Of a DNA stretch of 64,000 nucleotides, positions 48,624 to 63,064 are shown in pieces. The translations under genes and the position numbers were made by a program. Each line of letters begins with the position of its first letter. The stretch's first letter is position 1. The notes beneath the pieces were generated by a model, which worked only from the letters and a program-made list of their open reading frames with translations, was not told the origin of the DNA and searched no databases. Source of the stretch: Panorpa germanica (lineage: Eukaryota > Arthropoda > Insecta > Mecoptera > Panorpidae); the NCBI GenBank assembly GCA_963678705.1, contig OY783222.1:186001-250000 (forward strand). The letters run 5' to 3'.

Positions 48624-49796
48624 AATTTGTTACTTAAGAGTCTAGATCGAGCACTGAGTGTATCCATCTAACTGGATATAAATGAATTCAACATTTTTCA
48701 TTTTTATCAGTCTGTGAGTCTCGTATTAAAGTGTATGAAGTTTGTAAGAGTTTTACATAAATGTTCGAAAGTTCAGTCGGACCACTTTATGTTTGACCAT
48801 ATAAGGAAATTCGTTTTGCATTGTCGTCAAATCGATATAAGAATGTTAAATCGCGAAGCCAGGAAAGTTTAAACCATCCATCCAGTCCAGATGGGTGGAC
48901 AAGGGGTTTGAGAGGGGTGAGAGAATCGCATGACACTTGACCAGATATGCAATAAGGGAATTAACGTAAGCTTGTTAGGTTTTATATAAGATTTTCTTTG
49001 TGAAGTATTCAGTTCTCATTTCATCACTCATTTATTGTTGCAAACGTTATTAGTGTTAAAAATTTGTTCCAAATTACTCTAATTAGTAGGACGGTCTAGT
49101 CGTAAGAGAACCTGGAGCCGCCATCGGTGCAGATCTTGTTGGTAGTAGTAAATTGTTTATTGTCCAAATACATCTCGCTAAACACAAAATATTCATGTAT
49201 TATTTTTACTAAATAAGGATACTTTCTAACCATTTAATCCTTAAAAAGGAATTTTTAAAATTCTCTCTCAGAAAATATATATCTGGTCCGGAGATCGATC
49301 CCGAAGACACTGTTGTCTGCACACTGCATTACAGTTACAGCGGACAACGTACTCCGGTTCATATATCTGAATAACCCGATCAGCCCATAGGTTTGACTCA
49401 TTCAAACAACATTACAGAAGCCCTTGGAATGCAGCTTTCTAGGAATGTATAATCCTTTTATGCACTATTTCATCATGGTGGGTGACTCCAATAATTTCGT
49501 TCAACTCCCGAATCGCCTGATACTGTCATACTGTCATACTGTCATATTGCGTAAGAAACTTATACAAGTAAGCGCCTTAAAATAATCTTTGGGCATTTAC
49601 GAAAAATGGTGCCATGTTCTTTTACGTAATAGTAGTCAATCCAGTCCAACAAAATAGTTGTCTAATTACTAATTAGGTAGCTTCACAGCAACGTTAATAA
49701 ATACCGAATTCAAACCAGGCAAGAACTGACCTCGTTAAGCCTTTTTACGGGATTTACTCGTATATGTAACCTGGAGGAGTCAGGTTAGTAACCATT
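48624..49796. other. Gene-free stretch
   Basis: No gene was recognised. A tRNA-like or SINE-like tract (TGGTCCGGAGATCGATCCCG) occurs at about 49284. Three tandem ACTGTCATA-like units lie at about 49521-49548. Confidence 0.4.
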
Positions 49797-49820
49797 AATC
49801 ATTTTGGAGTCACTTTGACT
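49797..49820 (+). repeat. Truncated start of dispersed repeat D
   Basis: ATTTTGGAGTCACTTTGAC here is identical to the start of the repeat at about 55287. The sequence then passes directly into TTGACGTT-type units, so the tandem array below probably arose inside a copy of this repeat. Confidence 0.5.
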
Positions 49821-49880
49821 TTGCGTTTGCGTTGACGTTGACAATGACGTTGACGTGCGTTTACGATGGCGTTACGTTGA

Positions 49881-50346
49881 CCTTACCTTACCTTACCTTA
49901 CCTTACCCTTACCCTTACCTTACCTTATCTTACCCTTACCTTACCTTACCTTAACTTACCTTACCTTACCTTACCTTATCTTACCTTACCTTAACTTACC
50001 TTACCTTACCTTACCTTACCTTACCTTACATTACCTTATCTTACCTTACCTTACCTTACATTACCTTACCTTACCTTACCTTACCTTACCTTACCTTACC
50101 CTTACCTTACCCTTAACTTACCTTACCTTACCTTACATTACCTTACCTTACCTTACCTTACCTTATCTTACCTTACATTACCTTAGATTACCTTACCTTA
50201 TCTTACCTTACCTTACCTTACCTTACCTTACCTTACCTTACCTTACCTTACCTTACCTTACCTTACCTTACCCTTACCTTACCCTTACCTTACCTTACCT
50301 TATCTTACCTTACCTTGCCTTACCTTAACTTACCTTACCTTACCTT
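49881..50346. repeat. (CCTTA)n satellite, about 465 bp
   Basis: Dozens of CCTTA units with occasional CCCTTA, CATTA and TCTTA variants. The 157-codon open frame across it (LTLPYL repeats) is an artefact of the 15-bp coding period. CCTTA is not a rotation or complement of the insect telomere unit TTAGG/CCTAA. Confidence 0.95.
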
Positions 50347-50985
50347 GTTACGTTGACGTTACGTTGACGTTACGTTGACGTTACGTTGGCGTTACGTTGA
50401 CGTGACGTTGACGTGACGGTGACGTTACGTTGACGTTACGTTGACGTGACGGTGACGTTACGGTGACGTTACGTTGACGTGACGGTGACGTTACTTAGAC
50501 GTTGACGTGACGTTACGTTGACGTGACGGTGACGTTACTTAGACGTTGACGTGACGTTACGTTGACGTTACGTTGACGTTACGATGACGTGACGGTGACG
50601 TTACGTTGACTTGACGGTGACGTTACTTTGACGTGACGTGACGGTGACGTTACGTTGACGTGACGTGACGGTTACGTTGACGTGACGGTGACGTTACGTT
50701 GACGTGACGGTGACGTTACGTTGCCGTGACGGTGACGTTACTTTGACGTTGACGTGACGGTGACGTTACGTTGACGTGACGGTGACGTTATGTTGACGTT
50801 GACGTGCGGGTGACGTTACGTTGACGTGACGGTGACGTGACGTTGACGTTACTTTGACGGTGACGTTATGTTGACGTTGACGTTACGTTGACGTTACTTT
50901 GACGTTGACGCTACGTTGACGTGCGTTTACGATGGCGTTACCTTACCTTACCTTACCTTACCACGTTGACGTTACGTTGACTTTT
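50347..50985. repeat. TGACGTT/GACGTGACGG minisatellite, about 640 bp
   Basis: Irregular tandem units built from GTTGACGTTAC and GTGACGGTGACG. Nearly every unit contains TGACG, the half-site of CRE/ATF-type elements. The sequence TGACGTGCGTTTACGATGGC occurs at 49851 and again at 50917, followed both times by CCTTA units. The two arrays are therefore parts of one composite unit of about 1.07 kb that has begun to repeat. Confidence 0.9.
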
Positions 50986-53109
50986 AAAAACATGAATTCA
51001 TTCTCTGCAAATATCAACTGTGTTGGCCGTTATCCCCACAGCGAAATCTACGAAGTTAAGAGCATCTACAATCTCTTGTTTGTATAGCTGAGTATCATTC
51101 AAGAAACATATAATACAACTAACAATGTATCTATATACATTAAGTAACGTAAAAGGAGTTAAGGAAAGTAAAGTAAGGAATGTAAAGTAAAGCCTACAAA
51201 AATAAAGTATAACGACTTTGAAGCGAATAATAGTCTGACTGTATGACATGAATAATATTTTTAAAAAAATGATAAATGCGTTTCAAAGAATGGTATCAAA
51301 GAGGCCAAGGTGTACAATGTTCAATTTACATTTTAAAATAAATAACGTACAATAGCGAACTGGCGATAGTTCGTAAAGTATTAATCAGTAAAGAAAAAAC
51401 ATTTAGTAAATATATCTTTAGAAGATCAAAACCGAGGTTATTCACAACAGTCCAAAGTAAAAAAACCACATGACAATGGCCAACGACCAGTCAGTCAGTA
51501 CAGTCAGTCATTGATAAATAGGGCGTGCAAAAGATAGAATGTGCATGAAAATCGGTTGTCCAGTGCAGAGGCGGAGCATTACAGGATGAATATTACAAAT
51601 GGAGCTCTGCTAATCGTCTTTTCTAGTTTATTCTAGCTTTCTCGCACTGTTTTCTACGAGATTGAGTTTTATGCAGAATGAATTAGCAAGTTAAAGAAAT
51701 ACGTATGACAAGTGGCGACCCTCGTTAGTTAATAATAAACGCAGAGGCGGCCTTACTCGCTCTTGTAGGGGCCTCGCATCATCGCGCAACAACCCAAGTA
51801 GAAAAATTCATTACTATATATGTATTTGAATCTCGCGCCTCGCTCTTCAGAAATCCCACTAGAATCACTGCGTATATCTTTTAAGACACTCATGTGCCTT
51901 AGTTTATTATTATTAATATTTGTCATCTTTGTGCTTGTAAACATCCAATATAAAATTTTATTTCTCGTCAATTATCATCAAAAATACTTACTTACAATTT
52001 ACATAAATTATACAAAGAACAAGTGCCTCGCAAAGATCTGTCAACCGGGGCCTTGCAATGGCTAAGGTCCGCCGCTGAATAAAGGATCACATTATTAGAA
52101 GAATTTACAATCAAGAATATATAAGGAAATGTACTGGTTAAACTCAGGTTGTACTCAGTGAAACAAATGAAATCGTTAAAGATTAGGCATGACCAATTAA
52201 GCCTTGATAGCGTTTGTACGAGTACCACACATCTTTATTTTCAGCACTTCGATCAAGTGTTTCTTCGTCCTTCCTCAATGGAATTCTCTGTACCAGTAAT
52301 CGTCCCTGTATCGATGTATCGATGTATCCATCAGCGCTGCTGGAATCACTCTCCGTCTCCATGGTATGGAGACTTAACAATAAGTCAAGCCACATGCTGC
52401 TCGGCTCAGTGTTCATGCATAAAATGTGGGTCAAGTGTAACGAGCGCCTGCAATCACGTAATCACGAACTTATACGTACAACGTACGTATGAAACTAACA
52501 ACCCATAATAACCAACAGTACTGTGTGTAAAATATGAGTAACAATGGTTACATAAAGGTCTCGTCTTACTACACCGTATCTACGAATACTTCACCACACC
52601 GTGTGTGTTTTGAAACTAATTTTACATTTTCACTTTTCACTGTGAGTTTACAATTGTAAGAAAATGTAAAGCCCACCGCACACGAGTCGACTGATTGCAA
52701 ACAAGTCAACAGTTAAGTTAACAGTAACATAACAGGGGATTTTATTGTGTCGTATTTGTATATATTTAAATACTTTTGAATAGTATTTGTACACATCTCA
52801 GTTCATGATGTCACCATCAAAAGCATGCCATGCAACCGAGAAACAGAGTCGCTGAATACATGCTCAAAATCAGTTTAGTTTCGTTCGTGTCGTGTGTTTT
52901 CTCTCACTCGTATACACGTTCGTTCTCTCACTAACAACACAATTCCATTCTCATTCGGTTCGGGCAGATTCGGGGCTAATGTTTGCAATCATTCGCCTCA
53001 TGTGCGACACCCTAATTCCCTAGATTAAGTACGAGATTAAATACGGATGAGTTTTTTTTTGAGACTGTACTCGGTATGTATATCTAGGCGAGTTGAACAC
53101 TGAATTAGA
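50986..53109. other. Gene-free stretch, composition less AT-rich, probably old repeats
   Basis: Several overlapping short frames occur (51753-51971, 51820-52065, 52149-52508, 52183-52434) but none has a recognisable domain, splice sites or a clear start. The end AATAGTATTTGTACACATCTC at about 52781-52801 recurs, diverged, at about 54357-54378 (GTATTTGTGCACATCTCTG). In reverse it reads CAGAGATGTGCACAAATAC, which resembles hAT transposon termini. Confidence 0.35.
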
Positions 53110-53310
53110 ATGAGAGGAGATGAGAGGAACCACTTTGCCATCAGATTGAAGATGCGTATGATTTTTTTATCATGAAGAAGTTCAGTTTTTCACAGTCGTT
53201 CATATGAAATGTTTATTTTATCGGCTACAAATGAAGATAAAGTTGATGCGGACTACAATTGAAGTACTATAGTGATAAACGTCACAAAACAGGACACCTT
53301 ACTGGGTTAT
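53110..53310 (+). repeat. Dispersed repeat D, copy
   Basis: TTGAAGATGCGT..ATGATTTTTT, TTTATCGGCTACAAATG and GAAGATAAA.TTGATGCG are shared with 55286-55525. Confidence 0.7.
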
Positions 53311-53896
53311 ATATTAAACTGAATATTTGCAGACCCTTAGTGCTTATTCACGTCGTTCAAAAAGTTACAAAAGTTGATGAAATCTTACGTATTAATAATT
53401 AGTTGTTTACTTAATTTTATTTCTAGGAAATGTAAATTTCTATTCTTTCAGACATGCCTATTACAAATATGGCGACCTCGGTCTATGCCTCTTCGAGTCG
53501 GTCAAGCGTGAAAAAAGTTTAAGGCTATTCGGTGTGCCGTCACCTTCCTACTTAACGTAACTTGTTGGCATTTTATTACATAAATAATGTAAATAAATTT
53601 ATGATATTTATCTCGTATAGGAATTAAACAAATCAGGAAATTTGTTGGTAAAAATGTGGCGCCGTACGAATAGCAAATAATTTATTGAAATGACTTTGTT
53701 GATAAACATTTAAAGAGTTATTCTTTGAAGTAACTTCATTGGCAACGCCACCGTTTACACATTTGTACGATTAACCACTTAGTGTTTGCATACATATCTC
53801 CCCTCCCTTTTCACTGATACGATAAATGCAATGTGTTTGATGATTTAAAAGGATTTTTAAAATACGTATTTTGTATTTAAATACTAACATGAAATT

Positions 53897-54300
53897 TATT
53901 TTTTTTTTTTTTTTTTATTTATTTTGTTTGTGCATCAACTTTTAGAAGTTATTAGCACTTATATTAGCAGATATACAATAATTTATAATATATAATTTGT
54001 AATTTATAATTTATAAATATGTTTAAAATAAGGAAATTAGGTTTGTTTTGTTTATAAATTCAATAAGGTTTTTCAAATTTTCTTTGTTTTTATATATTAG
54101 TCTATATTCTTCAGGTATATTATATTCTTGTCTGAGCGACGAGTATTTTGAGCAATGGAAAATAATATGCTTTACTGTTAATGGGTTATTGCATTGTTCA
54201 CATATTGGTTGTGGTTCTTTTTTAAATAAGTTAGTATGAGTATAATTTGTATGGCTTATCATGATTCTACATATTACTACTTCCATATTATTTTTTATTT
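53897..54300 (-). mobile_element. 5'-truncated LINE, 3' end with poly(A)
   Basis: The minus frame 54023-54286 encodes ISHTNYTHTNLFKKEPQPIC, EQCN...LTVKHIIFHCSKYSS and ends at 54023. The C..C...H....C pattern after TH.xLF is the zinc-finger tail that follows reverse transcriptase/RNase H in jockey/R1-type non-LTR elements. The 3' UTR runs to an A-tail (poly-T at about 53899-53927 on the plus strand). It is dead: only the last ~88 codons remain. Confidence 0.75.
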
Positions 54301-55285
54301 TGTATTTGAACTAGGAAAATAACGAGGTATTTGCATTTTGTATTTAAATGCTTTTGAAAAGTATTTGTGCACATCTCTGATAAATCCAATGTGTTTAATG
54401 CGGGCCGGACCTGCGAACGCTTACCTTAATGCAAGCAATAGAACTATTGGTTCCTGCCAGATATTGAATTTATAGCATAAAACAAACAGGCTTAATACGA
54501 GCTTACTATTATAGTAAAACAAAATGACACAGTATATTATCCCCTTGCGGCAAACTCTGATTATTATTCAGAATCTGTGTTTAATGTTTAGTTGTTGATA
54601 ACTATTTTTATATTGAACTAAATTAAATATGATTCTGGTTCAAGGCAGTCTTGTTTTATAATTTGTGATTAGAGATCGAATATCATACAATAAAACGATA
54701 ATCTCGATCTTATGATCTCGTTATCATCTCGATGATAATTCGGCACCTTGTGGGCCCTATTTCAAAGATTTGTCGTATTGTTTACCTCTTGCCCTTTCAC
54801 CCCTCCCAATTCACAAATGTACTGTAAAATGGAGCAGTAACCATCTGCCCAATAACTCAAAAGTTTACGTTATTATTTTCTGTACTAATATTCAATATTT
54901 GAATGCAATTGCCGTCACTGTCACTGGATAAATGTGTTCTTGGTAGTCACTCTTATGAAGGACAATGCACTATGCACGTCGTGCAAGGCCCCAAATAGCC
55001 TCCAGGTCCGTGGACTACGGACCGAGGAGAGTCTTGTTACAGGCACGGTACTAGGGGGTACAGAACACCGGCCCGCATAGCCGCAGGATCCAGCATAGGA
55101 CGTTAAACGAATGTAGAACGAGGTCTTGTACATATCTGATGTTGTCTAGATTTCATTAGCAGTTGGTATTACTGAACAAGACAAAATTGTTAACAAGAAC
55201 ATTGATCAGAATGTCTACATACTCGTATTTCTAAAATACGTCTGAAATGTATAGCTAGATGTTCTGGTTCATTCACAGTAAACAT
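54301..55285. other. Gene-free stretch
   Basis: No supportable gene. The frame 54921-55133 (minus) covers a GC-richer patch without a recognisable domain. The hAT-like end at about 54378 is noted with 50986-53109. Confidence 0.4.
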
Positions 55286-55525
55286 TTTGGAGTCACTTTG
55301 ACATCATATTGAAGATGCGTCATGATTTTTTTGTCATTAAAGAGTACATTTATAGTTCAGTTTCTCACATTTTTTCATATAAAATGTCTACTTTATCGGC
55401 TACAAATGGCGAAATTACTCCACCTGTCGGAATACAAATGAAGATAAAATTGATGCGAACTATAATTGAAGTGAAATAGTGATAGAAACGTCACTAAATA
55501 GGACACTTCACCAAATTGTTTACTG
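55286..55525 (+). repeat. Dispersed repeat D, longest copy
   Basis: It starts ATTTTGGAGTCACTTTGACA and shares TATTGAAGATGCGTCATGAT, TTATCGGCTACAAATG and AATGAAGATAAAATTGATGC with 53110-53310. No inverted ends or coding were seen. Confidence 0.7.
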
Positions 55526-55585
55526 GTTGAGTCTTCAGGAGCGAATAAACTTCCATCCCGAATTCAAATTAAAATTTATGATTAC

Positions 55586-56264
55586 TTAAGGGGAACGGTG
55601 GTCTAGCGCTCGAAAATTTAAGGTTTTCGGAAATTTTGAGGATTGTTTTTTTTATAATAAAAATAATGAAAAACGATATTTGAACTTTTTAGGCTTATTA
55701 TTACACTTATTCTACATACAAAAAAATCTTTTTTGAAGTTTAAAAATATTGTTTAATATGTTAAAAATGACGCTGAAATAGATCCTATCAAAAAATTGGA
55801 CGGTGTTGCTGATTTCGGCTCTTCTATTTATCTAAATAATAAAAAGTAAGAAAATTATTAATTAGTATAAGTACAGTTATGATCGGAACTAGAAAAAACA
55901 ATTGAAAATTGACAAAATGGCACGCTTTTGAAATTGAAATTCTGTGTTTTTTTACAAGTTAGTTAATGCAAAAAATACGAAATTATTGAAATAAAAGAGT
56001 GATTCTAGTTCCAACGATAGCTATTGGTGTTGTGAATAACGTATTAAAATTTCAGACGATTCGGTTGAATAGTTTGTTTTTTTTTCTACAACACCATGCC
56101 GAAAAAAGTAGTTTTAAAAGAAATCAGATTAAAGTTTTAAGTATGCTGTAGCGATATCCTTACAAAAATTTAACAATATATTCTTAAAAGAACATACTTT
56201 CGAAATATCAAAAAAAAACAAAACTCGATTTTTTGAAAATTCTAGACCTCCGTTCCCCCCTTAA
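55586..56264 (+). mobile_element. TTAA-flanked MITE, copy 2 (679 bp)
   Basis: It is bounded by TTAA on both sides (55586-55589 and 56261-56264), with inverted ends GGGGAACGGTGGTCTAG and the reverse complement of CTAGACCTCCGTTCCCCCC. TTAA target duplications are the mark of piggyBac-superfamily elements. There is no transposase; the interior is AT-rich and non-coding. A deleted, inverted copy lies at 48134-48623. Confidence 0.75.
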
Positions 56265-56265
56265 G

Positions 56266-57604
56266 TTAGACTAGTAATTCGTACAATTTTGAAGTGGACG
56301 TCAAAATATTTTTTGTTTGTTGTCTTGTTCATGTTACTGTACTAGATACGAAAAGTCCTTACCGATACTTTTACAGGGTGACTTTTTTAGTTTGTTTTAC
56401 AATATCTTTCTATTTCTAATTTCCTCTCAATAGAGAGCGAGCCCCAACCAGCTTAATATTTGTTCTCTATTAATTGCCACAAATCCACTTTTCACTCGGC
56501 ATTCGACAACGCCCATTCGCATTTCAATTTGATCCAAAATTCAAAGTTGCTTACATAACAAGTTGAACTGTAGTACTTTTTTTATTTTTAATTATATGAA
56601 TCCATATCAAGGTTATACTAATATATTTAGTGAGATAAAAATGAAAGTGCCTTGCATGTCAAATATGAGTATTGACTTGCACCAGGAAAGAGAAACCTTT
56701 TTACCATGGAAATATTTCATTTCTCACAATCCAGCCCAGCAGCTGTTACATCTTACGTCATTGCCTAGGACCTAAGGTCTGCTAAATCAATTCAAATAAT
56801 CAATCAGGCCGTAGGCACTAAGTACTAGGAGTCCTTGGACTGTCTGCTTTTTTGTACGTGTTTTGATTGCATCCAAAGATCTGTCATTCGCTTATTCTCC
56901 AAATCGTGAACAGCCCTCTCCCCTTTCCTCGCAACACCGTCGCCAAGGTGGTTCACCTGGCTGTTCAATATTGACCTAAATAATTCTGTACTTGGAAATA
57001 CTCTATGGCCTTCTTAAGTTGTATTGTTGATGAATAAGTTTTTGATTAATTTATCAGTGACCATACGGCTGCATTCATATTTTTGTTTTTTTTATTTGAT
57101 GAGAGATAATACGAGAAAACTGGTTTATAGAATTTAATTAGACAATATGAACACGCAATTAAATATTGATTACATCATTATTGAATAATTAAGATAGTCT
57201 TGTCTTAGGGCCTATTTCACTGGGCTGCACGCTGTGAAATAGAGTACTTCACTGAAAATTAGTATTGAGAAATGCTTAAGCTTAGCGTTCCATCATACGT
57301 GGTCTGATTTTCTGTTCATTGATAGGGATGTTGAACGTTACAAGGCAGTTAGCTGAAAGTAACAAATTCATTTCGAGTAACAGTAGTTGCCGTTCTCTTT
57401 TAGCTAGGCGCTAACTGATAAACAGGTGTAAGATATGATAATATATATAACATATGGTTGTATTTTCTAGTAGATTAATTATTTTATTATTAATCAAATT
57501 AATTTGGTTTTTATGTTTTAAATAAATATACATATTGTTGAAAGGAATATATGGTATTGTGACAGCAGTATTAAAAGTACTAATATTTTGACTTTGTACA
57601 ATGT
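56266..57604. other. Gene-free stretch before tRNA-Leu
   Basis: The frame 56563-56775 has no recognisable domain or splice context. No repeats were identified with confidence. Confidence 0.4.
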
Positions 57605-57688
57605 GTCAGGATGGCCGAGCGGTCTAAGGCGCTGCGTTCAGGTCGCAGTCCACTTCTGTGGGCGTGGGTTCGAATCCCACTTCTGACA
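57605..57688 (+). tRNA. tRNA-Leu (anticodon CAG)
   Basis: 84 nt with the acceptor stem GTCAGGA / TTCTGAC (one G-T pair) and discriminator A. The A box is GGCCGAGCGG, the anticodon loop TTCAGGT has CAG at 57639-57641, a long variable arm marks a class II tRNA, and the B box is GGTTCGAATCC. No intron and no encoded CCA. A T-run soon after the 3' end (TTTCTTTTTT) suits pol III termination. It decodes CUG. Confidence 0.95.
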
Positions 57689-57830
57689 GTTTCTTTTTTA
57701 ACTTTTTACACAAATTACTTTATATTTATGGTTCCAATGTGAGCGAGGCCTTAAGCATCTACGGGTCCGTAAACCAGTTACGTAAAAAAAGATATAAAGG
57801 TTTAAATTTCATATTCTTTAAATTAGCATA

Positions 57831-58268
57831 TGCTTAGCGATAACCATCGCAACTTGGCAACGTATAAAATCGAAAAATATTTTTAAAAACGAGTGCGAGT
57901 AATATACTACACTGGGTATAGTATGATCGGTTAAGATCTTCCTCCACTCCTGGAGCTTTGCGATCCCAGCCTCTTATGAGGCCATAACTCGCGCAAATTA
58001 AGTACAGAAATCACATCTGTATGTGTAACACGGACGGTTGTAGGAAGTCAGGTACCTTGGATAAGGGGAGATACCCCTATCAGATATTATTCGCTGAAAT
58101 GTGCTCGCCTGGAAAGGTAGTATGAGCGGTGACACCGAACACTGCGCACCATTGGCTAGGGAGGTGCAATGTCAACGGGAACCCCCGTACGCATACCCCC
58201 GCAATGCTTAGCGATAATGGTTATCATGCAACTTGGCAACGTATAAAATCGAAAAATATTTTAAAAAA
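57831..58268. repeat. Direct repeats of about 60 bp flanking a GC-richer block
   Basis: TGCTTAGCGATAA...GCAACTTGGCAACGTATAAA...ATCGAAAAATATTTT occurs at 57831-57889 and 58205-58268. The 315-bp block between (57890-58204) is GC-richer than its surroundings and non-coding. It contains GATCTTCCTCCACTCCTGGA, GGTAGTATGAGCGGTGACAC and AACGGGAACCCCCGTACGCA. It looks like an inserted retroelement tail or RNA-derived segment. I do not recognise the family. Confidence 0.6.
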
Positions 58269-58288
58269 ACAATCAAAAAGTAAATTTG

Positions 58289-58360
58289 TGGAGGAGCTGG
58301 GATTTGAACCCAGGACTTTCAGCATGCGAAGCAGACACTCTACCACTGAGTTACACCCCC
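58289..58360 (-). tRNA. tRNA-Ala-like (anticodon CGC), probably degenerate
   Basis: The minus strand reads GGGGGTGTAACTCAGTGGTA...GGGTTCAAATCCCAGCTCCTCCA. The loop TTCGCAT gives anticodon CGC. The T arm is perfect. The acceptor stem has a T-T mismatch (plus a G-T) and the anticodon stem another T-T mismatch, so it may be a pseudogene. The A and B boxes remain good. Confidence 0.55.
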
Positions 58361-58409
58361 TTTGGAAATGTAATTGAAATATTTTATTTAAGTACAACAT
58401 CATTTTCAA

Positions 58410-59800
58410 TCAGATTCTATTTATATACAAAAGTGTTATTGACTAAATACAATGCATTTGTATGATCCGAATTATCATTGTTTCGTATGTATGTATTGTA
58501 ACAGTTACATTTTTTGTTACATGGATGTAATGTTACAGTTAGATATACTTTTTAAATAAAGTAACTATAGTTACATCTATAGATACACATATAGTTACTC
58601 CGCTACATTTTCAGTTACAGTCTACTAAAGTCACATGAAACCTTAAATTCTGCATTGTATTTTACCTGTAAATTCATATTTTTAAATTTATAGGCAGTTA
58701 AACCTAATCAAAGGCCATACTTCTTCTTAACTATACCAGTAAGACTTTAAATATACTGTAAGTTTTTCGATCCCTTGACTAAAGCATGAATTATCGATAT
58801 ATCGATACTCAAATTTCTTTATTGATTTGAAATTCCTAAATATTATGTGTAACTCGAATATAATTAACTGTTGCAAGACAATCATTTTAACATGGGCTTG
58901 TGTCCTCATTTTTTAGTGGTCGATGTTTCAATTGTTGATTGAAATTGATGTTAATAAATGTGTATTGGCGTGTCTATTTTATTAAATATCTAAATGTTGA
59001 CGGAGATATAGTAATTAAAAGTTTGAATTGTAGTTTTAGCGCTAGAAATGGTCGGCCATATTTGTATGACGTTAAATGCATTTTAACGTCAGTTATTTGT
59101 TGAGTAGGTCAGTGCTGTGGTAATGTTTTGTAGCTGTTGGTAGTCGAAATAATCAAGTCAAGTCAAAGAATAATAAGTTTTTATTTTATTTAACCCTGTT
59201 ACGGCAGACATAATATTGAAATTTTATTGTTCCTTGAAATAGCTGTAAATAATATTTGATATTTTGATATATAAATACATATAGCAGAGATTTATGATCT
59301 GTAAGGTTGGTAACCTTACACAAGGATTGTGATGTCACATGCATTTGGAATGTGTACAACGTTGAATCCCTTTAATAATTAAAGAGACAAAATGACTTTT
59401 TAATAGTTAATATCTCTTAACATATAAGGAGTTATTAAAAAATAATTGAACATTTGAGGTTCTAGTAACCCACTTTATCAATATATAGTACACTTTTATA
59501 GAAATTAAACATATGACACAAGCCCATTATTATTTGATCACATGTTATCTATTGTTATCTATCATTATCTGTTACGATCTGTTATATAGGTAAATATTAT
59601 TAGTGAATCAGAGATGTCGCTAGTGGTCCGGTTACTTTGCTATTCTATTTTTTGTTCGAATAGCAGCGCTAGCTGTCTATCCCATTGCGGTTAGTCCGAG
59701 AATTATTAAATTTCGTTTAAGCACATCAACAGCTGTCCGCTTTGTTTCTTTGGATTTTATACGCCATTTGTCGAATAAATTTTCTATAAATAATTTCAAT
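58410..59800. promoter_or_regulatory. REEP upstream region
   Basis: About 1.4 kb without a supportable gene. Its right end holds the REEP promoter and 5' UTR. Short repeats of GTTATCTATTGTTATCTA/TCATTATCTG and GTTACGATCTGTTATATAG lie at about 59544-59589. ATG 59801-59803 (AATATGG context) is the likely start: the frame upstream of it has no other ATG. Confidence 0.4.
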
Positions 59801-62107
<2,307 letters not shown>

Positions 62108-63064
62108 ATAATAGTTAAGAAGTTCTAAAAAAAAATTAACCAAAAGTTTTCAATTTAAACTTTCTAAATTTTTGTTTATCTACAAATTATTTTGAATAGG
62201 ATTAGGGTTGGTGTTTTATTTTTTAAATTCATTTATGATTTACCTTTTTTATTATGTGCACACATTTTTATAAAAAATATATACAACATTAAATCTAAAT
62301 TTAAATAGCATCATTTTTAGTATAGTACGTACATAACTCATTAGACTTAATAATTAAGTATATATAGAAGAATTTTGAAGCCATTTCAATGCACTTTTTA
62401 AAACTACTTGCAAATATTTGCCCTCTTTGGCTGTGTTTCTTTGTTTTTATTAAATCCACCATTTTATGAAGACGCATACGCAAAAAGTATTTGTAATTAT
62501 TCGGGTGATGTTACCAAATATATAAATTTTAATCAAAATACAATATGTATGTAATAGAAATTGTTATCAAATGTTTTACTTGCATAAAGAAAAATGTCGC
62601 TTGAGATATTGTTTTCGTTAATCCCATTTGAGTAAAATACATTTAGAGTCAGTTGTTGAACTTCTAGTTGGCAGAGTAAATGACACTAATATGTTGTTTC
62701 TCTTAAATTATTTTTTGCTGGAACTAGGAGTTCAACAATCAGCTCTTAGTATTATATAGTTTGTAATATATGTTAATTTTTATATTATCACAAAATAATG
62801 TACATATATCTGGATGTAAGTGTAATAAGCTTAGTGTAAAGTTATTTTTCGGAAACCTTCAGATAGATGCAATAAAATTTAGCATTGTTTATTGTTCTAC
62901 ATTACTCGCATTGGACAATTACTTATAAAACTGAAATTACTACACTTAATGGGAGGGTTAAATAATGAGTAAAGTAAATACATATTTGAAATTAAATAAT
63001 GATATATATTTAAGTTAAACATAGTGTTAACAAAAAACAAAGACTAATAAGTTTTCTATTTCTA
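62108..63064. other. Convergent 3' flanks of REEP and MRPS16
   Basis: It holds the REEP 3' UTR. AATAAA at about 62871 (GATGCAATAAAATTTAG) is a plausible poly(A) signal. The minus frame 62301-62483 is not credible. Confidence 0.5.

Noticed and set aside
49855-50328. 157-codon open frame of LTLPYL repeats
   Set aside because: It is the translation of the CCTTA microsatellite; a 5-bp unit free of stops in one frame stays open by arithmetic.
49881-50346. Interstitial telomere repeat
   Set aside because: The unit is CCTTA/TAAGG, which is not a rotation or complement of the insect telomere unit TTAGG/CCTAA.
52183-52434. 83-codon minus-strand frame with mixed hydrophilic sequence
   Set aside because: Not recognised, overlapped by open frames on the other strand, and without splice or start support.
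59750-59800. REEP start upstream of 59801
   Set aside because: The upstream codon is TTG; no ATG precedes 59801 in frame.
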